DNA from: Oscheius tipulae
Lineage: Eukaryota; Nematoda; Chromadorea; Rhabditida; Rhabditidae
Reading direction: 5' to 3'
Assembly: GCA_037178975.1 (NCBI GenBank)
Contig: JASJZH010000006.1
Span: forward strand, 10,850,001 to 10,914,000
Length of the DNA: 64,000 nucleotides
The position numbers were made by a program, and so were the translations under genes. This document shows positions 57,604 through 64,000 of the stretch, in pieces (positions within the stretch are counted from its first letter, which is position 1; every line of letters begins with the position of its first letter). The notes under the pieces were generated by a model. It worked only from the letters and a program-made list of their open reading frames with translations. It searched no databases and was not told the origin of the DNA.

Positions 57604-60062
57604 TTGGCTGGTGGCAGAGGCGGCAGCGAGCTTATAAGACGGAGGCGGAGGACCGGTCGGAAGCGGAGGCAAACAGCGGCTGACCCGTCGGCGGGTCAGG
57701 GGTCGACGAGGGAAAGAAGGGGCGGGACACGGTCCCCAGTGTGCAGCATGGATCGTGACACAGGTGGGTCTGCCATTCAAAAATCTGTCTAACCAAAGTT
57801 GAACTAACAAGTTACGAGACAAGTTAACGATGTGTATCTCTTAAGTTGTATGTTGTCTCCTAAAGCTGCCAGTTCTTCGCTTAAATTTCTAGAGCAGCGC
57901 TTTAGGTCCTTGCCATTCCCAAACCATACACTTTCGATTCCCGGGTACTCTCTTAAGCAGATCAGGTGCACGTTTCTTGTCCGAAAAGTGCACGCTTTTT
58001 TCTCACTTCAGCAGTTTTTGAGGCACTGTTTGGTTTCTCGAGTTTATCCCTCTCCAGCCTGAAAACCAGTGTGGAGCTGGCTGGCAGCCACCCAGTCCCA
58101 CAGATCAGATTCACGTGTGGACTAACTGACCACCGACGGCACACCACACGGCCGGTCCGGAAGGCTCGCCTTGCCGCTTCCGGAAGTGTCAGACGGCCTG
58201 TCAAGGATATAGAGACCCGAATAAATTCTAGCCGCTGGCTATCGCCCAGCCTCGTGCCCATAACATTCACCAACTCTCGTGTTTGTGAGCTCGTGCCTCC
58301 AAGCCGCCTAATTCTATTTACCCTCTCTCCTTATCACGCATATCACATAATTGACAGTCGTTACTCTTACTGCACAGTTTTCTAGAAACCGGTATCCGGA
58401 AGATGACATCCTCCACGGGATAGAATTTCCACAAATTAGCCCAACCTCTTAGAGCTACTAATACATGGGTAGCTCTGAGAGGTTGTTTTTCTGCCAAACT
58501 AAACATGACAAAATTCCGGCCGATGGGCAACAAAACAGAAGCTTGCAGAGTGTTTGTGCTCCGCAATGTCTGGTAGAATCTTATTTCTCAAGGAGATATG
58601 GGCGCGACTCTCTCTCTCTCTCTCTCTAGCAGTCACAGTAACGGAATTCCGTAGACGTTTACATGGTCCAATTGATCTCGGGTGACTCAATTCGAAATTT
58701 CAAAACTTGTGTGCACTTATCTTGACGGTGGTCACAATGTCTTCCGTTTACGGTAGTGACGAGACCGGTTCAGGAAATCCGCCGCTCGCAAAAAGAGCAA
58801 GACGGTCCGAGAATAGCCAGCGCTAGGAAGGAAGACACGCGACAGCATCACGCCCGCGGGTTCAGATGTCAGGGATGTCGATGTCTAAATCCAGTACCGT
58901 AGTTCAGATACTTTAAAGGTTGGCCCACAACTTCTTGCAAGCTTCTCGAGTCTCACTCACCGTTCTTTAAACTCAATTCCGCGCGTCCGATCAAACTTTT
59001 CGGCTGGGCTCTGGCGTAATATTTGTCTGAACTTAGACGACCCTTCGGAAAAGTCATGTAATAGATACACAGATATCTCTGAAGACGCGGCGGCGCCGCC
59101 GAGGCCAAGATTAACTGTTTGCAGAGAGAGCAATACCAAAAAATACTGCTACTGCGCGGCAGAGACAGTTTACTCTCGGTTACAGACTTTGTTCTTTTTC
59201 AAATGAGTGCTTTGAGACCAAGCGGGGTGACCCAAAGAGTTCAAACGAGTGGTTTCTCAAATAACGAAAAAAAATTTATTTGGATAAGAGCAGACAGTAT
59301 CTGGAAAGATTAAATACGTTTAATGATGAAGACTGCCATGGAGTTGTGATGGAACGATATCGGGTTTTAGTAATTCTTTCGGAAGACCTGAACATGACAT
59401 GAAACCGCCAGACTCTTAAACGAGCGTCCCTGCTGAGGCTGGATGAGGATAAGTAGACACTCGAAAATACTGAAAAGGAGTTTCTAAAAACGCTATTATC
59501 AGGTACAAGATCTGAGCAACTTCCATTTGTGACCACCAGAGAAGACCACATTTTTAAAGGGACATTGACATTATGCTCAGACGATTAGACGGCGGAACCA
59601 CTTTTGTAATTGGGTCCCGCCACGAACTTCCCTGACACTGCTTGCTTTAATAGTAAACAGTAGATGAAATCTTCCAAAATTTTCTTTCAATACTTCTGAA
59701 ATACGCAGTTAACATCAAATAATCGTACAGTCCAGAACCCTAGTGATAATCAAGAATACAAGGAACTTTCGTCGTTTAGTATCAGTAGAACCTTTGCCAG
59801 TTGAAGAGCTGTAAAAGCTGCATGCAATCTGCAATCTGAAGCGACTTGGTCTCAAAATTGGTCTCTGTTGATCTCTAGCGGTAATTATTTGCTCTGAAAG
59901 TTAACCTTCGCAAGTTTTTAACACGGAAGAAGTCTCAAACCGAAGGGCTAACGCGAGTACTTTTACGCGTCGTACGCCAAAACACTCTGTTAAGTCGAGA
60001 GCTAATCCAGAAAGCAGACGTGCTTCCTATAAGAGGTCGCGTCGCAGGACCATTCTCTGACT
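57604..60062. other. Intergenic; (CT)n microsatellite
   Basis: A CT dinucleotide run lies at about 58603-58627. Open frames on both strands are short and lack motifs. The first few hundred bases are the asparagine synthetase promoter. Confidence 0.4.
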
Positions 60063-61163
60063 ATGGTAGTTCGTACGAAGCTGCGTAGCAAGTCTCTCGA
60101 TGCCTTTGAGGACAAGGCGCAGAAGATTGGTGAGTATTTTGAGTCATAGGCCAGTAGCAGCACCCCAAGGGGGTTTGTTTTAACGTCAGCGACCACCAGC
60201 AGATCACTGATTGTGATTCACACCAGACGCTATCAAATATTTGACATTGTGGACTAACTGCGCGAGAAGAAAAGCTAGCAATTGACCTTTCACCCAAACA
60301 GGAAAAGTATAAATGTGACTTAATCACAAAAACTCAGAGGAACAATTAACTACAGCAGCCAACGGGCCAAGTGATATTATCTGCCGAAAATTCTAGTCAC
60401 GCTTAAGTACGGTAGTCATAAACAGTTTTTCCTCTAAACGCGCTTTTCATCAAGGGTTTCTGGATCAATGAGCGGCGTGAAGCGCCTTGGTCATTGAAGA
60501 CCATTGCGTCAAATACAAAAAATTAAACGGTATCCGCAGACCGGAAGCATTGCACTATCAAATATTCAAGAAGGCCTGTGTCGGAGAGCTTGCTAGACTT
60601 TTTTTTTAAGAGGGACTAATACTTGACAAACTTCTTCTTTAGGTAGCTTACAGTATAAGAGAATATCTTAAAAGGCCTTTAGTAAGAGTAAAGTATTGCT
60701 AACAGACACAGTATGCAATGAGCGGGAACATTTTAGATATAAAGTTTTAGATAAAGTTAAAGATGCTGTTGTTATTGTAGTAGTACTAACTTAATAGCAA
60801 CCTGTGGATCGGCCTCGAACTTGTAGCAAAAATATTTTAATTACATAGAAAAAGCTACTGATTCCGGAATCAAACTGCTACCAGACATTATAGGTATCAC
60901 TCTGTGTTGAACTTTATCGAAAAATATCTGGACTAAAGACAAGCTAAGCTGATAAAGATGACCTCAAACAAGTTGATTTGGTTGAGACGGTACGGGATAG
61001 AATTCCAGATGCAGTAAAGCATATACTTGACGAGACTTTACGGGTGAGACTTTGCTCACCGGCCGAGACGGTACAGGAGAGAAAAGATGAGAGAAAGGTC
61101 GATATGGGTGATAACATGAAGGTTAGACGACGCGTTGAAGAAACCACACAGCCAGGCAAGTAG
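60063..61163 (+). CDS. Two-exon hypothetical charged protein
   Basis: Exon 1 (60063-60129) encodes MVVRTKLRSKSLDAFEDKAQ and ends in phase 1 at a GTGAGT donor. A phase-1 exon starting at 60949 continues as DKDDLKQVDLVETVRDR and runs to the stop at 61161, ending VEETTQPGK. The joined product is about 95 residues, strongly charged and helical, with no signal peptide or membrane span. The intron is about 820 nt. The matching phases and similar composition support the join, but the acceptor CTAAG lacks a long pyrimidine tract. Family not recognised. Confidence 0.45.
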
Positions 61164-61531
61164 AAAAAGTTTTTTCAAAATACCGATGTGCTTGAAGTTC
61201 ACCATCTAGATTTCAAGCAGCCCGCCTTCTGATCTTCTAGTACCCGCAAGCAAAATTCAAACACAGACTACCAGCATGGTACATAATCTCTCTGGCCAAC
61301 GTGTTTAACATCCGGCTACTCCTTGCTGATGCAAGTGCCGTGGAGCATCTCCACATTTCCGCTGAACCGGTCGAGGGTGCCAAGTCAACAATGCCCGGGG
61401 GCGCTTTATATTTAACAGAAACTTCACGTGAAGATATCACATGTTTCTTGTCCTGTCTTTCATTTTATAACCCCCAGTGCTAACTTTTCAATTTTGGTAA
61501 AAAGTTCATCTTTTCAGATCATCTTCTTCGC

Positions 61532-63184
61532 ATGTCCGCGGTTCATCCCGTGAGCGATGGCCTTCCCACTGCACCAAGACCGGTAGTCTACCGTTGGTTC
61601 CCCAGCTGGAGACTTGTAACAGCTAGTCTATTATGTCTTTGCTTTGCCAGGTAAGCCTGAAATTTTAAGCATATTACTTTAGTTTAGTGTCCATATGATG
61701 AACAGTAATATGGGCATGGCTATCGTTTGCATGGTCAACTCTACCGAATACGCAGACAATGGCACAGATTTCGAGGGAGCTGAGAAAATGAATTGGTCTC
61801 CGGAACAACAGGCAACTCTTTCTTGTATTCTTGCAAATTATGTGTTTTAGGGTTACATTTTTTCCGCCTTCAATGTCGGGCTTCTTTTCATGCTCTTGAC
61901 CGGCTTTCTTGCGGACAAGTTCAATGGAAAGTACATGATCGTTGCTTCTGTCCTAGTGGCCACTGTGGCCAATCTACTTATTCCGATGCTCTCTCCCTAT
62001 AGTGTCTATTACGCTGTGGGTGGACGCTTCTTGGTTGGACTGGCTGATGCTCTTCTCCAACCCGCTGTCAACTCCCTCATTACCAGATGGTTCCCGACGT
62101 CTGAACGAGCCTACGCTCTTGGTGTTGCCACAGGCGGACGGCAACTTGGAGCCCTTCTTATTATTCCTGCTTCTGGAGCGCTTTGCTCCCAGACTGTTCT
62201 CTTTGGTGGCTGGCCATCCATCTTCTACCTGAGTTCCATGGTTGGAGCCGCATTCATCATTATCTACATTGCTATCGGTAAACCTTTTCCTTTCCCCCTG
62301 TGAAAATAAGCTTCAGGCGCTGACAAACCGTCCAAACAGACCTGCATTGCCGATGCAGAGTTGAAATTCATCACCATGGCCAACTCGAACGAGGACGTTG
62401 GAAAGAAGAGAACTGAAAGAAAAGTGCCTTGGAAGAAGATCATCAGCTCTGGACCTGTCTGGGCCTCAGTCATTGCCATCGTCTGTCACGAGTTCCCTCT
62501 CATGACCATGATCATGTTCCTGCCTTCATATCTTCATGATGTCCATCATTATACCGCTACCAAGAACGGTCTTCTTTCTGCCCTGCCAACTCTCTCACTC
62601 TGGATGGCCAAGCTCGGGAGCAGCTATTGCAACACCTGGCTCCAAAACCACACAAAATGGAAGAGTTCGACCATCTGCAAGTTCCTCAACGGCGTAGGCT
62701 CTCTCGGTTTGGGTGTCTTTCTAATTGCCACGACACTTTTGGATGCCAGCAAGGCTCCGTTGGCTGTGATCTTCCTCTGCCTAAGTATGGCATCCGCAGG
62801 TTACTCTAGTTTTTAAATACAAACGAAAGACGTTAAGGCCTACATACCCCGGGCTGTCAAACCGCTCTCGTCGCCATTGCCCCCGCTTATTCAGGCGCCA
62901 TTACTGGATTTGCGTTCTTCTTTGTGGCCTGCTCCGGCATTGTTAATCCCCTGATTACCAAGGCCATTGTCCAAGTAAGTTGCTTCTCCAAATGACTCCT
63001 CTTAATCAACAATTCTCAGAATGGAACCGAGATGGAATGGAACATGGTCTTCTACATTTCCACAGTCATTGCTGTACTTCCGTGCATAACTTTCACCATC
63101 TGGGGATCGGCCGAGGTCCAGCCTTGGGCCAAATCAAAGAAGCAACAGGATGCTCAGAAACCGAAGATTGAGGAAGTATGCTAA
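61532..63184 (+). CDS. SLC17-type anion/phosphate or glutamate transporter
   Basis: A twelve-helix major-facilitator carrier. It starts MSAVHPVSDGLPTAPRP, then TM1 with the family-typical segment HMMNSNMGMAIVCMVN followed by an N-glycosylated loop (NST, NGT). It continues WSPEQQGYIFSAFNVGLLF, GRFLVGLADALLQPAVNSL and WFPTSERAYALG, all hallmark SLC17 features. A cytosolic loop KKRTERKVPWKKIISSGPVW, HEFPLMTMIMFLPSYL and the C-terminal ITFTIWGSAEVQPWAK complete it. The substrate (phosphate, urate, sialate, glutamate) is not decidable by eye. A TTTTCAG acceptor 13 bp before the ATG allows a 5' intron or spliced leader. The last exon could continue past 63.18 kb if a GTATGC donor at about 63175 is used. 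Confidence 0.92.
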
Positions 63185-63382
63185 CCTTCCAACTATCCCG
63201 TCGCGTGAAAATCTCAGGCATCATCCTGCCATCCTATCTGTCTACTTTTGTCTGGTTCCATTCAGTCTCGCCAGCCACAAATTACGGGTTTAGTCTATGA
63301 TATACTAAGTATTGTGTCTTTTCTGCTCAGTAAAGTATTCAAAGATTCATTTATATTTACCCGTATGGTTAAAACTGGACAT

Positions 63383-64000
63383 TTATACAAAATCAACGTT
63401 GTGGAAGAGAATATGTTCTCCAGAGACTTCGCGGACAAAACTCCTAGAATTAGAAATTTGGAACGATAACAGTGTGAGTACCTGTAAGCGCGAACGACGA
63501 AGAAACTCCACCACCAAAAAGCTGTGAGAAGCAAAAAGCCGAGAGCGTACAGAAGATCAGTCAGAGGGACTCCGTTGAAAAGGCATTCGACTCCGGAAAT
63601 CATAAAGGCTGTAGCCAGGGATAAACTGAAAAACATGGTTTCATAAATATCGAAAGTTAACCTTATGACAAGGTGGAAGGCAGCACAGACGATATATGGA
63701 AGGAAGAGTTTCGATTGTAGAGTGGCTAAACCTCTGAGAAGGCAGCAGGATATGCTGGTGTTGAGAAAGAAGCCTCCGAGAACAGCGACTAAAAACGAAT
63801 AAGTCATTTGATATTTGCCATCATTAGGATAATAATTTTTAAGAAAAAATTAAGGGTAGTTGCCCAACTTTTGTTTAAATTTTGAGGCGAAACAAAACGG
63901 CTGTGGCCACAACCGACATTGCAACAACTGTGATCACAGCCATCAGATTCAGATTCTTGCAGCAAATTACCTGCATAAAGAAGGTTGTCCTCGGCGTTAT
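63383..64000 (-). CDS. Partial four-helix membrane protein (runs off the window)
   Basis: The exon at the window edge ends NAEDNLLYA in phase 1. The next exon reads VAVLGGFFLNTSISC and continues to AAFHLVI; another holds LSLATAFMISGVECLFNG and LLYALGFLLLTAFWWWSFF. A last exon after a 40-nt intron gives AYRSFVREVSGEHILF and the stop at 63383. At least three membrane spans are visible. It resembles LAPTM-like/four-TM proteins of nematodes in layout only. The N-terminus is outside the window. The intron at about 63793-63971 carries a copy of the dispersed GTGGCCACAA repeat. Convergent with the SLC17 gene. Confidence 0.65.
63899..63941 (+). repeat. Dispersed GTGGCCACAA repeat, copy 3 (partial)
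   Basis: CGGCTGTGGCCACAACCGAC followed by ATTGCAACAACTGTGATCACAGCC. It shares the GGCTGTGGCCACAA core with the copies near 47.5 and 50.7 kb, in an intron of the last gene. Confidence 0.6.

Noticed and set aside
63295-63807. Single 170-codon membrane protein
   Set aside because: The frame reads through two introns (about 63.65 and 63.46 kb); splicing gives a better protein and C-terminus.
1-64000. CRISPR array, prophage, or intact transposase
   Set aside because: No direct-repeat/spacer pattern and no transposase, integrase or reverse-transcriptase motifs were seen on either strand.

Overview
The window is eukaryotic nuclear DNA, most likely from a free-living or animal-associated nematode. 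Three things point there. Genes are compact and split by very small introns (mostly 35-42 nt, GT..TTTCAG/TTTTAG). There is a seven-transmembrane receptor of the nematode-specific SRT chemoreceptor type (43.3-44.7 kb). The other families are typical of nematodes: a CYP13/CYP3-like P450, tandem ShKT domains, a GANA-1-like GH27 glycosidase, an SLC17 carrier, a long/short reticulon and a Cys-loop anion channel. The species cannot be read from the sequence. There are no bacterial operons, CRISPR arrays or intact transposons.

Layout. 1.5-5.2 kb (+): a cytochrome P450. 6.4-8.0 kb (+): a choline/ethanolamine phosphotransferase. 9.0-9.9 kb (+): a secreted protein with three ShKT domains. 10.1-11.3 kb (-): a membrane-anchored protein with two phospholipase A2-like units, the second without its catalytic residues. 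11.3-14.0 kb: no gene recognised. 14.0-17.5 kb (-): an unrecognised multi-exon single-pass membrane protein, with a tRNA-Glu(CUC) on the + strand inside its span. 18-20 kb (-): unassigned exon-like segments. 20.3-26.7 kb (-): one reticulon gene with three alternative first exons, the longest adding an acidic, histidine-rich N-terminus. 28.6-29.2 kb (+): two small secreted-peptide genes. 30.2-34.3 kb (+): tandemly duplicated SLC25 carriers, with an inverted repeat upstream of each copy and, in one long intron, a hairpin and an antisense degenerate RING gene. 34.8-36.4 kb (+): an alpha-galactosidase/alpha-N-acetylgalactosaminidase. 37.8-38.3 kb (-): cytidine deaminase. 38.5-39.1 kb (+): a hypothetical coiled-coil protein. 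40.5-42.2 kb (-): an anion-type Cys-loop channel. 42.5-43.0 kb: diverged tandem repeats of about 170 bp. 43.3-44.7 kb (-): the SRT-like receptor. 46.2-47.3 kb (+): a degenerate G-alpha-like protein. 47.7-48.8 kb (-): a uridine-kinase-like gene. 50.0-52.1 kb (-): a divergent forkhead factor. 52.6-53.4 kb (-): a secreted charged protein. 55.0-57.6 kb (-): asparagine synthetase. 60.1-61.2 kb (+): a two-exon hypothetical gene. 61.5-63.2 kb (+): an SLC17 transporter. 63.4 kb to the right edge (-): a partial four-helix membrane protein.

The genes do not form one pathway; this looks like an ordinary gene-dense chromosome segment. The least explained parts are the small secreted peptides, the degenerate G-alpha-like and RING proteins, the histidine-rich reticulon isoform, the unrecognised membrane protein around the tRNA, and several repeat and hairpin structures. 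Gene spans run from the inferred start to the stop codon and include introns. Exon joins were inferred by eye from splice consensus and reading frame, so individual junctions may be wrong.
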